From contig JBALVX010000001.1 of NCBI GenBank assembly GCA_036961295.1, positions 558,001 to 622,000 of the forward strand: DNA of 64,000 nucleotides. Direction: 5' to 3'. Under the pieces are notes generated by a model, which saw nothing but the letters and a program-made list of their open reading frames with translations, did no database searches and was not told the origin of the DNA. The position numbers and the translations under genes are program-made. Source of the stretch: JAGPUQ01 sp036961295. GTDB taxonomy: Bacteria; Pseudomonadota; Gammaproteobacteria; Pseudomonadales; Porticoccaceae. This document shows, one piece after another, positions 15,588-24,541 of this stretch (position 1 is the first letter of the stretch; the number at the start of each line of letters is the position of its first letter).

Positions 15588-16580
15588 ATGAGCATCCGGG
15601 TTTTATTAATATTATTGTCGAGCATTTTGTTGTGTGCTTGTGAAGCGCCCTTAGTGCTCGATGGAGTGGAGCGGGCTAAAGCCGAGCCTGTTCGTCGAAC
15701 GGATCGTATCCAGGCGGCAGCGTCGATGGGCGATGAGGTAGTCGTTGCGGGAGTAGGTTTGTTGTTGAACTCCAGTGACGCGGGTAAAACCTGGCGGCGA
15801 ACTTCATCCGATGGATTGCCTACCTTTATTGGCGTAACCCTGTGTGCTGATAAAACGCAGGTGGCTGTCTCAGCAGAACAGCAGGCCTGGGTATCGACTG
15901 ATAACGGTAACACCTGGCAGGCAAATGACCTGGGTACCGAAGAAACGCCGCAATACATCAGTTGCGGGCCAGATAATAAACTATGGGTTGCCGCTAGTTT
16001 TAGCACGCTACTAAGTAGCTCGGATCAAGGTCAAACGTGGCAACAAACGTCTCTAGATGAAGATTTAATTTTTACCTATATCAATTTTTTCGACCCACAA
16101 CATGGCATCGCTATTGGCGAGTTCGGTAGTGTCTACAATACCGAGGACGGCGGTGAAAGTTGGATTATAAAAGAACAACCTATTCCAAACGAATTTTATC
16201 CGATGGCGGTTAGCTTCGCTGATAGTCAACGCGGTTGGATTGGCGGTTCAAACGGCGTCGTTTTACATACCTCTGATGGTGGAGACACCTGGCTAAAAGA
16301 AGAAACAGGCTCAGAAGCACCTATCTATGGTCTCATGGCGAATACTTTCGGTGTCTATGCCGTGGGTGGTTTTGGTACCTTCCTGGAAAGAAAAATGAAT
16401 AGCGATGGAACGGTGGAGTGGACGCAATCCAGCGCCGTTTCTACGCGTTTTTACCTCCGCGCTATAACGTCTATAGGTGAAAATAAAATATTACTGGGCG
16501 GCGGTGCGGGTACGCTTCAATCTTTGATTGATGACGGGTCGGGGAAATTGATCGCCGCGAACCAGGATTCAGGGGTGTAG
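15588..16580 (+). CDS. YCF48-like beta-propeller lipoprotein
   Basis: This 330-residue protein has a lipoprotein signal peptide (LLSSILLCAC, lipidated cysteine about residue 17-19). The rest is a chain of BNR/YCF48-type repeats: SSDAGKTWRRT, STDNGNTWQ, SSSDQGQTWQQT, NTEDGGESWI and HTSDGGDTWL. These fold as a beta-propeller like the plant and cyanobacterial photosystem II assembly factor, but no photosynthesis is implied. It is cotranslated with the RND gene (1 bp gap) and is the first gene of a four-gene envelope cassette; its paralogue is at 49457. Role in the cassette is unknown; an outer-membrane or periplasmic scaffold is one possibility. Confidence 0.85.
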   Translation: MSIRVLLILLSSILLCACEAPLVLDGVERAKAEPVRRTDRIQAAASMGDEVVVAGVGLLLNSSDAGKTWRRTSSDGLPTFIGVTLCADKTQVAVSAEQQAWVSTDNGNTWQANDLGTEETPQYISCGPDNKLWVAASFSTLLSSSDQGQTWQQTSLDEDLIFTYINFFDPQHGIAIGEFGSVYNTEDGGESWIIKEQPIPNEFYPMAVSFADSQRGWIGGSNGVVLHTSDGGDTWLKEETGSEAPIYGLMANTFGVYAVGGFGTFLERKMNSDGTVEWTQSSAVSTRFYLRAITSIGENKILLGGGAGTLQSLIDDGSGKLIAANQDSGV

Positions 16581-16581
16581 T

Positions 16582-18921
16582 GTGGGCGTGTTAACCAAGC
16601 AACTTAAAAAAATAGACCGTGTGGTGTTTGCACATCCCAAGGTCACTGCGTTTGTCATTTTTCTTATTAGTGCTTTTTTCGCGATACAAATTCCTGCGGT
16701 CAAAATGGTTTCCAATTTTGCCGATTTATTACCGCAAGAACACCCTTATATTGAAACGCATAATACGTTGACGGAAACCTTTGGCGGGGCGAATACGGTA
16801 ATCGTTTCATTACAGGTTCACGAAGGTACTATCTTTACCAACGACGTGCTGAAGCGAATCAAACGGATTACCGATAAAGTAGACGGCTTGCCCGCCGTTA
16901 ACCATAACCTGGTGAACAGTCTAACGCACAGAAACACGCGCCGCGTTTGGTTAAATGAGTATGGCACGATGAAATCGGCGCCTTACTACGACCCACTTCA
17001 GGAGCATTACTCTGATGGGGAATTAAAGGCCATGCAAAACCAGGTGGTGTCTAATCCACGGGTTTACGGTTTGTTGGTTTCTCCAGATTTAAAATCAGCG
17101 CTTATCAAAGGTACTCTAAACGAGGGCGACTTAAATTACGAAGAGGTTTTCGCTTCCTTAAGTCAACTACGCGAAGAGGAAAAGGCAAAAGGTCTCAGTA
17201 TCTTTGCCAGCGGCCAACCGGTTTTAGTGGGTTGGGTCACCAGTTATGTGAGTGAGGTGATCCAGATATTTGGCTACACCTTGGCTATTTTACTCATACT
17301 CTTAGTGGCTTACTTTAGAAAATTTTATGGCCTCTTATTACCAGTTGTTGGGATTTTACTGACAACGACCTGGGGTTTGGGTATGTTAGCCCTGCTAGGT
17401 TATAACCTTGACCCATTGATGTTGGTGGTGCCTTTTCTCGTATCGGCGCGTGCCATGTCGCACGGCGTGCAAATTGTCGAGCGGTTTTATACCGAGCTCG
17501 ACGAATGCGCTGACAAGCAAATTGCCGCAAGAAATACCTTTGAGGGATTGTTTAGACCAGGTTCATTAGGCGTTATCTCGGACGCCATCGGCTTATTCCT
17601 CATTTCGCTTGGTTCGGTACCGATCAACGATAAATTAGCTATTTATGCTTCTTTATGGGCGGCTAGCGTGATCGTTACGGTATTAATCCTGTTGCCAGTG
17701 TTGCTTGAAATCTTGCCACAAACAGCGACTAAAAAAACCAAACACACCTTTCTGGAAAAATTATTTCCGGTGGTGTCTCGAATTTCATGTACGCGCCGGG
17801 GCGCGTTAATGACCTTATTTATTTCACTAGGACTGGTGATCGGCGGCGCTTATTTAAGTTCGAAAGTGCAGGTTGGTGAATCTGAAGCAGGTTCACCTCT
17901 TCTATATCAAGACCACGATTACAATATTTCCTCTAAAGCCATTAACGATGCCTTTCCGGGTTCTGAAGAAATGTTTATTTTGGCGCATTCAGATAAACCC
18001 CATGGATTGAAAGACCCGGCGGCTATCCGAGCGTTGGCGGACTTCCAAAATAGCATGATGCTGGATCCTGATCTCGGTGGCACCAAGGGCTTGCCCGACC
18101 TGTTAACACAGGTGAGCCGGATTATTCATAACGATGATCCACGCTGGCTTATTTATCCAAAAGATGAATTTGAATCGGGTGGCTTGATGTTTGCCTACAT
18201 GATGTCGAGTCCAGTCCCCGGTGCGTTATTGGAATTCATCGACCCCGATGAACAAAATGCCAATATGGTCTTTTATTATAAAGATCATAAGGGAGAAACT
18301 ATTCGCCGGGCTATTCATATGGTCAAAGAATGGACGGAGAGTAGTGCCGCACAGGTAGAAGGTTTATCGCTTAAATTGGCAGGCGGTTTAATTGGTGTTA
18401 CCGCCGCGGTTAACGAAGCGTCATACAAAACAAATATGATCGTTATTCCCCTGGTATTCTTATTAATTCTCGTGTTCGTGACGGTTTTCTATTGGTCGTT
18501 ACACGCGGGCTGGTTGATGTTGCTCGCGATGTCCTTTGCAACCACCTTAACCTATGCCTATATGGGTGTCGTTGGTTTAGGTATCAATGTAAATACCGTA
18601 CCAATTCTCGCCGCAGGCATTGGGATCGGTGTGGATTATTCCATTTATATTATGGATAAAATCAAAGAGGAATACGCAAAAGTAGGTAGTTTTGAAGAGG
18701 CGATTAAAAACGCGATTAATACAACGGGTATAGCCATTGGCTTTACCGCATTCTCCTTAATTGCGGGCGTCATTATGTGGGTATTGCTGTCTACCATGCG
18801 TTTTCAGGCAGATGCAGCAATGTTGTTGATTGTGATGTTACTGCTTAACGCGCTGGCAGCGATGTTTTTAGTGCCTGCCTGGGTGATGACGTTTAAACCG
18901 AAATTTATTGAGGGGAAATAA
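16582..18921 (+). CDS. RND superfamily (MMPL/SSD type) inner-membrane transporter
   Basis: This 779-residue protein starts at GTG one base after the YCF48 stop. It has two symmetric halves, each with an N-terminal transmembrane helix, a periplasmic loop (about 45-210 and 425-615) and five clustered helices, giving the 12-helix RND layout. The sequence GIGIGVDYSIYIMDKI is the proton-relay region characteristic of MMPL/HpnN-like proteins rather than AcrB drug pumps. Such proteins move lipids or other hydrophobic molecules. Context with DUF1302, DUF1329 and an aromatic regulon suggests handling of hydrophobic substrates, but direction and cargo are unknown. A paralogue is at 50457-52844. Confidence 0.88.
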   Translation: MGVLTKQLKKIDRVVFAHPKVTAFVIFLISAFFAIQIPAVKMVSNFADLLPQEHPYIETHNTLTETFGGANTVIVSLQVHEGTIFTNDVLKRIKRITDKVDGLPAVNHNLVNSLTHRNTRRVWLNEYGTMKSAPYYDPLQEHYSDGELKAMQNQVVSNPRVYGLLVSPDLKSALIKGTLNEGDLNYEEVFASLSQLREEEKAKGLSIFASGQPVLVGWVTSYVSEVIQIFGYTLAILLILLVAYFRKFYGLLLPVVGILLTTTWGLGMLALLGYNLDPLMLVVPFLVSARAMSHGVQIVERFYTELDECADKQIAARNTFEGLFRPGSLGVISDAIGLFLISLGSVPINDKLAIYASLWAASVIVTVLILLPVLLEILPQTATKKTKHTFLEKLFPVVSRISCTRRGALMTLFISLGLVIGGAYLSSKVQVGESEAGSPLLYQDHDYNISSKAINDAFPGSEEMFILAHSDKPHGLKDPAAIRALADFQNSMMLDPDLGGTKGLPDLLTQVSRIIHNDDPRWLIYPKDEFESGGLMFAYMMSSPVPGALLEFIDPDEQNANMVFYYKDHKGETIRRAIHMVKEWTESSAAQVEGLSLKLAGGLIGVTAAVNEASYKTNMIVIPLVFLLILVFVTVFYWSLHAGWLMLLAMSFATTLTYAYMGVVGLGINVNTVPILAAGIGIGVDYSIYIMDKIKEEYAKVGSFEEAIKNAINTTGIAIGFTAFSLIAGVIMWVLLSTMRFQADAAMLLIVMLLLNALAAMFLVPAWVMTFKPKFIEGK

Positions 18922-19089
18922 ACGAAAAACTTTAACGGATTTATTTTAATTTTTTAAGTGGTAAAACGCTCAGGAAGTGCTTGCTATTTTTATGCGTTCT
19001 AGTATAAGGGCGATAGTAGAGCAAGCTTATGAGCCAGGCAGGTGGGTAATGGGTTTGTTTTATAACTATATGGTGGGAAGGGGAATATT
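18922..19089 (+). other. Gap within the envelope cassette
   Basis: This 168-bp AT-rich spacer lies between the RND and DUF1302 genes. A possible sigma-70-like pair (TTGCTA near 18979 and TAGTATAAG near 19000) could give extra transcription, but the match is poor. Confidence 0.3.
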
Positions 19090-21015
19090 ATGAAAAATAA
19101 CAAATGGTACTTCAGGGCATTAGGGGCCGCATTTACGCTCGCAGGACTGATGGCAATATCATTACCGCAACAAGCGATTTCTGGTACAGGTGAGGGCGCA
19201 CCGAAAATCAGTGGGTTCGTTGAAAATGCAACATACTTTCGTGATGACGTTGGTTTGTCTAAATTCCGTAACACACTCCAATTAGAAAGTACGAAAACAT
19301 TGGGGAATATTGGCGCGTTCAGCGAAGTCAGTATCAATGGAACATTCCGAGCTACGTACGATGGCGTGTATGACTTAAATTCGGATGAATATGGTGATGG
19401 GGCGGGTGGTTCTATTGTTCTAGAAAGCCTGGTTGGCATACCGGGAAACCTGGTTCCTAATAATGGTGGCATACCCCTGGGAGCTTTAACTCCAGCGGGT
19501 CAGATAAATGATGGATTAATCGTCTTAGGTGAGCACCTTCATGATGCAGATGGTGGCGTGACATTTGGTGTCCCCGTTCAACCCTGCGATAAAGATTCGC
19601 GAGGTTGTTTAAGTAAGTACATGGACGAGACTTTAAACGATCTTCGTTATCCTGACTTTAACGATCGTTGGGACTTTATCCGTGAATTGTATGTCAATGC
19701 AACCATTGATATGGACAGCGGAACGACATTCAATATGAGCGTGGGTAAAAAACAAGAAGTCTGGGGTCGTACTGATTTGTTCCGCGTATTAGACGTTATT
19801 AATCCAGTTGATTATTCTAGAAATAATATCTACGACGAATTAGAAGATATCCGTATTCCGCTGTGGATGGCGACGACTGAATGGCAGTTTGGCGCTAATA
19901 ATTTTCTGGACGATATGAACCTGCAGTTCGTTTGGGTATTTGATAAGTTCCGCCCTAGTAAATTAGGTCAGGCAGGTACACCCAATCAGATCTTAGATGC
20001 AGGCTCATTGTTCCGAGGGTTAAATAACTGTTGGGAAAATGGCTGTACCGTATCTAACTTTGCAGGGGGAGCAATAGCGACAAATTTTGGTCCGGGCGTG
20101 ATTGGTATTCGTGATGTTGAGTTGCCAGAATGGTCTTTAGCTAATTCACAGATTGGCACGAAATTCGAGGGTGTTTATAAAGATATTGGGTTCTCATTAA
20201 ATGCTCTTTATACCCGTTCGCAATTGCCTTCTTTACGCGGTGGAATTCCTGCGGATAACCCATTTACAGGTGGGGGTTTACCAGGTTTACCGCCCGAGGG
20301 AGCATTTGGAGCGGAACCACAGGTTTACCCTTATTTAATTGCATTCGATATGCATTTCCCACGAGTGCTACTGCTTGGCAGTTCGTTAGACTACTATGCA
20401 GACCCATTGAAAACGGCTTTCCGTGTGGAACTGGCCTGGACTCAAGGTGAAGAATTTGCTAATACCTTAAAGCCGCGCTTATTCTCGGAATCCGAGGTTG
20501 TGCGTTGGGTCATTGGTGCAGACCATAATTTATTTATTCGTTCAATCAACAAAAACAAAGCGTTCTTAATTTCCTTCCAAACATTTGGCCAACATATTTT
20601 AGATCATGATCTTGAAGATGGACCGCTGGGTAAAGTGGGGATGCCAGATTGGAAAGATAACTATATTTCTACTTTGTTAATTAAAGGTTGGTGGATGAAC
20701 GACCGTTTGAGTCCTCAAATTATCCAGGCTTTTGATTGGGGTGCGAATGCTTATGTGGTTTCACCATCAGTAGACTGGCTGATTAGTGATAGCTGGCGTC
20801 TACAAATCGCTGCAAATCTTAAATTTGGTGACGGGGCACGTAAGTTTTCTGATTGCCGATCCTGCGATCCATTTCCACCTTTTACCGGTGCTCCACCAGC
20901 GGGCCCCGATGCGGGTTTAGGCGGATTTGAACCATTGGGTCGCTTTCGTTCAGGACCTATCGGCATGGCACAAAAAGAAGACGAGATTCAAATCTCACTT
21001 CGTTATCGTTTCTAG
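19090..21015 (+). CDS. DUF1302 family outer-membrane beta-barrel-like protein
   Basis: This 641-residue exported protein has a signal peptide (residues 1 to about 31, ending near QQAISG). The mature protein is rich in alternating aromatic and polar residues, ends in a terminal phenylalanine (ISLRYRF) as outer-membrane barrels do, and contains the DUF1302 hallmark GKKQEVWGRTDLFRVLDVIN plus a later DWLISDSWRLQI. It probably forms a large pore or barrel for hydrophobic or aromatic compounds. It is third in the YCF48-RND-DUF1302-DUF1329 cassette; the shorter paralogue is at 46131. Cysteine pairs (C158/C165-like and C614/C617-like) are unusual for a barrel and may form disulfides. Confidence 0.85.
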   Translation: MKNNKWYFRALGAAFTLAGLMAISLPQQAISGTGEGAPKISGFVENATYFRDDVGLSKFRNTLQLESTKTLGNIGAFSEVSINGTFRATYDGVYDLNSDEYGDGAGGSIVLESLVGIPGNLVPNNGGIPLGALTPAGQINDGLIVLGEHLHDADGGVTFGVPVQPCDKDSRGCLSKYMDETLNDLRYPDFNDRWDFIRELYVNATIDMDSGTTFNMSVGKKQEVWGRTDLFRVLDVINPVDYSRNNIYDELEDIRIPLWMATTEWQFGANNFLDDMNLQFVWVFDKFRPSKLGQAGTPNQILDAGSLFRGLNNCWENGCTVSNFAGGAIATNFGPGVIGIRDVELPEWSLANSQIGTKFEGVYKDIGFSLNALYTRSQLPSLRGGIPADNPFTGGGLPGLPPEGAFGAEPQVYPYLIAFDMHFPRVLLLGSSLDYYADPLKTAFRVELAWTQGEEFANTLKPRLFSESEVVRWVIGADHNLFIRSINKNKAFLISFQTFGQHILDHDLEDGPLGKVGMPDWKDNYISTLLIKGWWMNDRLSPQIIQAFDWGANAYVVSPSVDWLISDSWRLQIAANLKFGDGARKFSDCRSCDPFPPFTGAPPAGPDAGLGGFEPLGRFRSGPIGMAQKEDEIQISLRYRF

Positions 21016-21097
21016 GACAAAATAGAGCGGTCTCTTTGAGGCCGCTTTAACGTAGTTTTCTACACAAGATAAGAATAGATTTAAGGAGATTTAACTA

Positions 21098-22408
21098 ATG
21101 AAAAAAATCACAAAAAATTTATTTGCCGCGACCCTGATAAGCGTTGCCGCGAGTGCATTGGCGGTGACCGATGCGGATGTCGATAACTCGTTTAAACCTT
21201 ATACGGCGGGATTTCCAACCGTTGAAGGGATAACGGCGGGTTTGGTTATCACTAAAGACAACGTAGATCAGTACGCCAGTGTGTTAGACGACGGCATGAT
21301 TAAGCACATTAAGGATGGTTGGGTAGAAATTACTGTAGGTGAGCCCATGGACTTTGTGCTGAACCAGGGTTATATCGATGCAACTAAAGCGGGTGCTAAA
21401 AATGTAAAACTGGGCGCCGAATTGGGTGAAATTGAAGGATATGTAGCGGGACGTGCATTTCCTGAAGAGCCCAGCCTGGATGACCCTCGCGCGGGCGAAA
21501 AAATGGCGTGGAATTTCCAGTATGGTTACAACTGGGGTGACGGTGCGGCTATTTCGCCATTTTATTGGGCGTATAAAAATATGAATACCGGTAAAGTTGA
21601 ACGAAATATCAAGTTCAATTTTTACTTCTTAAACTTTGCTCACCGTGTGAACCACGATCCTAAACCTGAAGTTCAACCTAATCCAAGTAAATTATTTCGC
21701 GCTATTTACTTGAATGTTGAGGAACCGTTTGACATCAAGAATACTCAGTTGTTAATACAACGTAGTCAAAATGATCTTAAGCGCGATAATGCGTGGTTAT
21801 ACCTTGGATTTCAACGTCGAGTACGCCGCTTAGCGACAGGGCAGGTAACGGATTCTTTCCTCGGTTCTGATCTTATGATTGAAGATTTTGAAGGCTACAA
21901 CGGCCGTATTTCAGATATGAATTGGACGTACAAAGGCACAAAAACTATGTTGCTGCCAATGTATGACTCATCAAAACAAAACCGCACGTCCGAGTATAAC
22001 GAATCGGATGGATATACCTACTCTACCTATCACGGTAAAGGCGGTTGTTTCCCTAACGTGACCTACTCATTAAGAAAAGTATACGTTGTGGAATCTGACC
22101 CGGTTGACCCTAACCACCCGATTGGTAAACGCGTTCATTTCATGGACGCTCAAACCTTCACACTACCACGCACAGTCACCTATGATCGTCAGGACAAATA
22201 CTGGAAATCCTGGATGATTGGTCAGGCGCACCCCGATAGCCATTTGCCTATCAACAAAGGTAGCGGTGTATCAATTGATGACGCTTTCGGCATGATGGAC
22301 GTTCAATCTATGCATTGTACGACCGGCCAGTTCAAAGGCATTATTGATCCGGACTTGATTAAGCTAAAACAGTTTAGTGTTCAATATATGCGTTCGTTTG
22401 GTAAGTAA
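21098..22408 (+). CDS. DUF1329 family periplasmic protein
   Basis: This 436-residue protein has a signal peptide (cleavage likely after residue 22 in ASALA/VTD). The mature part matches DUF1329, a family predicted to share the LolA/LolB lipoprotein-carrier fold. Recognisable features are the N-terminal TAGFPTVEGITAG segment, a long beta-rich core and a late RVHFMDAQTFTLPR stretch. It almost always travels with DUF1302 proteins. It probably shuttles a hydrophobic ligand between the RND protein and the barrel, an inference from fold. A good ribosome site (AAGGAG) precedes it, and a strong terminator follows. Confidence 0.87.
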   Translation: MKKITKNLFAATLISVAASALAVTDADVDNSFKPYTAGFPTVEGITAGLVITKDNVDQYASVLDDGMIKHIKDGWVEITVGEPMDFVLNQGYIDATKAGAKNVKLGAELGEIEGYVAGRAFPEEPSLDDPRAGEKMAWNFQYGYNWGDGAAISPFYWAYKNMNTGKVERNIKFNFYFLNFAHRVNHDPKPEVQPNPSKLFRAIYLNVEEPFDIKNTQLLIQRSQNDLKRDNAWLYLGFQRRVRRLATGQVTDSFLGSDLMIEDFEGYNGRISDMNWTYKGTKTMLLPMYDSSKQNRTSEYNESDGYTYSTYHGKGGCFPNVTYSLRKVYVVESDPVDPNHPIGKRVHFMDAQTFTLPRTVTYDRQDKYWKSWMIGQAHPDSHLPINKGSGVSIDDAFGMMDVQSMHCTTGQFKGIIDPDLIKLKQFSVQYMRSFGK

Positions 22409-22425
22409 TGTTTTAGCTAGATGAC

Positions 22426-22457
22426 AAAAAAACCGACTTTATAGTCGGTTTTTTTTG
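22426..22457 (+). terminator. Intrinsic terminator after DUF1329 gene
   Basis: AACCGACT-TTAT-AGTCGGTT forms an 8-bp stem with a 4-base loop, flanked by an A-run before and T8 after. It closes the first envelope cassette and isolates it from the phenol hydroxylase promoter downstream. Confidence 0.92.
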
Positions 22458-22665
22458 CTTTATGTATAGCATTTAAAATGATGATAGTGCTGTTGATGGT
22501 AGATTTAAAAAACCAAAGAGGCTCGGATGGGCTCACCTGGCGCTTTAATTTCCATTGGGTAAGCATCCGATTTTTGCATCCTTTGTGTCTCGTAACACCT
22601 TTAATTTTAAATTAAATATTACTGCACGCTAGGCTATTCAAGTTTCTCTTGTAAAGCTTGTTTTG

Positions 22666-22716
22666 TCTATTTGACGAAGGTGAAAGGCGTATGATTTGAT
22701 CATTTGGTAAAATTAC
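22666..22716 (+). promoter_or_regulatory. Candidate activator-binding (enhancer) site, copy B
   Basis: TCTATTTGACGAAGGTGAA is followed by TTTGATCATTTGGTAAAATTA. The TTGATCA half resembles half of the palindrome bound by DmpR/XylR-type regulators. The distance to the -24/-12 promoter is the same, within about one base, as in copy A. Confidence 0.55.
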
Positions 22717-22828
22717 TTGACTTAGAGTCTGTTTAAACAACAAAAAAGCTAGGTGGTAATTCTTTAATTCTATTAAAAAACAATAAGTTAGGGCTAATAT
22801 ATCTTCTTTCCTGAAAAATTTAACTTTA

Positions 22829-22844
22829 TGGCACATAAGATGCA
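22829..22844 (+). promoter_or_regulatory. Sigma-54 promoter of the phenol hydroxylase operon
   Basis: TGGCACATAAGATGCA has a perfect TGGCAC -24 element and the GG-N10-GC spacing. It lies 112 bp upstream of the P0 start. Together with the adjacent DmpR-type regulator gene this supports effector-induced sigma-54 control of the whole 22956-33741 block. Confidence 0.88.
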
Positions 22845-22955
22845 ACTACAATCTATTAAAGATGCTGGTGAGCGTCCTGTTTGTTTGTGTGCCCGGTGCG
22901 TACGGCTTGTAAGCTGGCTCTATGACAATTTAAGGCTGAGAGTGGAAACCATCCC

Positions 22956-23183
22956 TTGAAAAAATACGTATCTATAAAACGATTGATAGATGATAAATTT
23001 GTCGAATTTTACTTTGCCATTGGGGATGCCACCTTGTCTGTGGAGCTGATAATGCCAGTGAGCGCCTACGAAGAATTTTGCAAGGTTAATAATGTGATCG
23101 AAATGAATGCTGAGCAAAAAGCACTGATTGTTCAGGAAGAGGAAAAATGGCGCTTTGGCGAATTCCGGGATGAGGGCGAGTAG
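22956..23183 (+). CDS. dmpK: Phenol hydroxylase assembly subunit P0
   Basis: This 75-residue protein starts at TTG, with similarity to DmpK/P0 across its whole length: KFVEFYFAIGDATLSVELIMP, then EEFCKVNNVIEM and EEEKWRFGE. P0 helps activate or assemble the oxygenase and is not needed for turnover. It is the first gene of the phenol hydroxylase operon, 112 bp after the sigma-54 promoter. A truncated duplicate exists at 15480. The TTG start is the only one that keeps the conserved N-terminus. Confidence 0.9.
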   Translation: MKKYVSIKRLIDDKFVEFYFAIGDATLSVELIMPVSAYEEFCKVNNVIEMNAEQKALIVQEEEKWRFGEFRDEGE

Positions 23184-23237
23184 GTAAGGCACACCCTGGA
23201 AACGTGACAGTTATTTAAAAAACCAACGAGAAATACT

Positions 23238-24224
23238 ATGTCCCTAGAAATTAAAACCAGCGCATTGAAGCCGGTACGCTCTACCTTTGCTAACCTGGAG
23301 CGCCGCTTTGGTGATAAAGCGGCATCACGATATCAGGAGGCATCCTACGATCTTCAGCCATCGGCAAATTTCCACTATCGGCCGATTTGGCAGCCGCAAT
23401 ACGAATTAAATGATGTCAGGCGTACCGCCATCGTGATGGAAGACTGGTATTCATTGAACGACCCGCGTCAGTACTATTATGGGTCGTACGTTCAGGTGCG
23501 GGCAAAAATGCAGGAGACGGCAGAATCAAATTACAGTTTTTTCGAAAAACGTGGCTTGAGCAGGCATTTAAGTGACGATGTCAAAGCGAAACTGGTTAGA
23601 TATCTATTGCCGCTTCGGCATGTCGAGCACACCGCGAATTTAAATAACGTTTACGCCAGCGCTTATGGTTACGGCACCACGGTGACCCAGGCCTTTATGT
23701 ATGAAGGTGTGGATCGTTTAGGCATCGCGCAGTATTTGTCTCGGATTGGTTTGATCCTCGATGGGAATAGCGGAACGTCATTGGCCGAAGCCAAGGCTTA
23801 TTGGATGGACGATCCGGTCTGGCAGGGCGTAAGGGCTTATTGTGAGGGGACGCTGGTTGTTTCTGATTGGTTTGAGGTCGCCGTTGCACAAAATATTGTG
23901 TTTGATAACTTGCTGTGCGATTTATATTACAGCCAGCTTGACCAATGGCTGGATGAAAACCAGGCGCAGGATGTCGGCATGCTGACGGAGTTTATGCGTA
24001 TTTGGTACAAAGATATTTCTCGATGGCTGGATAGCTTATTAAAATCAGTTGTCGCTGAATCAGCGGAAAATAAAGCTCAAATTGAAGACTGGATTACAGC
24101 GTGGCGCGGGAAAGCAATCGAGGCACTAAGGCCTGTTGCCGACGAAATGCTCGGTGCGGAGGCGATCGAAAAATCTACCCTGGTGCTGGATGCGCGACTG
24201 CAAAGAGCCGGTCTTTTTAAATAA
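23238..24224 (+). CDS. dmpL: Phenol hydroxylase oxygenase beta subunit P1
   Basis: This 328-residue ferritin-like protein lacks the di-iron ligands, as expected for the beta subunit of soluble di-iron monooxygenases. Typical stretches are the early RRFGDKAASRYQEASYDLQP and RPIWQPQYEL. With P3 and P4 it makes the (alpha-beta-gamma)2 hydroxylase that converts phenol to catechol. Order P0-P1-P2-P3-P4 is exactly that of the Pseudomonas dmp operon. Confidence 0.94.
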   Translation: MSLEIKTSALKPVRSTFANLERRFGDKAASRYQEASYDLQPSANFHYRPIWQPQYELNDVRRTAIVMEDWYSLNDPRQYYYGSYVQVRAKMQETAESNYSFFEKRGLSRHLSDDVKAKLVRYLLPLRHVEHTANLNNVYASAYGYGTTVTQAFMYEGVDRLGIAQYLSRIGLILDGNSGTSLAEAKAYWMDDPVWQGVRAYCEGTLVVSDWFEVAVAQNIVFDNLLCDLYYSQLDQWLDENQAQDVGMLTEFMRIWYKDISRWLDSLLKSVVAESAENKAQIEDWITAWRGKAIEALRPVADEMLGAEAIEKSTLVLDARLQRAGLFK

Positions 24225-24256
24225 TCTGAAACTGAATAAAAAATAAAGGTAGGTTT

Positions 24257-24526
24257 ATGTCAAAAGTTTATATTGTATTACAGGATACAGACGATGCTCG
24301 ATACATCGTTGCCGCTTTGGAAGCGGATAATCCGGCAGCGGGAGTGGACCATCAGCCGGCGATGATTCGAGTTGAATGCGAAGGTGAATTATGGCTGAAG
24401 CGGGCGACGGTGGAAGAAAACATAGGGCGCGATTGGGACGTCCGGGAGTTGCAGCTAAGTTTGATTAGTATGGCAGGCAATCTGGATGAAGATGAAGACT
24501 ATTTCCACTTGTATTGGAATGATTGA
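24257..24526 (+). CDS. dmpM: Phenol hydroxylase activator (effector) protein P2
   Basis: This 89-residue cofactorless regulatory protein is of the MmoB/DmpM family, with YIVLQDTDDARYIVAALEAD at the start and the characteristic acidic, aromatic C-terminus (EDEDYFHLYWND). It binds the hydroxylase and gates O2 and electron use. Its gene lies 32 bp after P1 and 15 bp before P3. Confidence 0.94.
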   Translation: MSKVYIVLQDTDDARYIVAALEADNPAAGVDHQPAMIRVECEGELWLKRATVEENIGRDWDVRELQLSLISMAGNLDEDEDYFHLYWND

Positions 24527-24541
24527 GCCGAGGATCATAAA

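Larger units (their letters stand above)
15121..15590 (+). repeat. Copy A of a duplicated promoter region (partner at about 22600-23070)
   Basis: This 470-bp stretch aligns with the region upstream of and into the phenol hydroxylase P0 gene. Identical or nearly identical blocks include the TCTATTTGACGAAGGTGAA element, the sigma-54 promoter, GGTGAGCGTCCTG, GTGCGTACGGCTTGTAAGC (with minor changes) and the first 25 codons of P0. Spacing between blocks is conserved to within about one base. This copy is the derived one because its P0 reading frame is broken, while copy B is intact. Confidence 0.9.
22600..23070 (+). repeat. Copy B of the duplicated promoter region (partner at about 15121-15590)
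   Basis: This is the intact and presumably original copy, holding the candidate enhancer, the sigma-54 promoter, the leader and the start of the P0 gene. See copy A for the conserved blocks. Confidence 0.9.
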
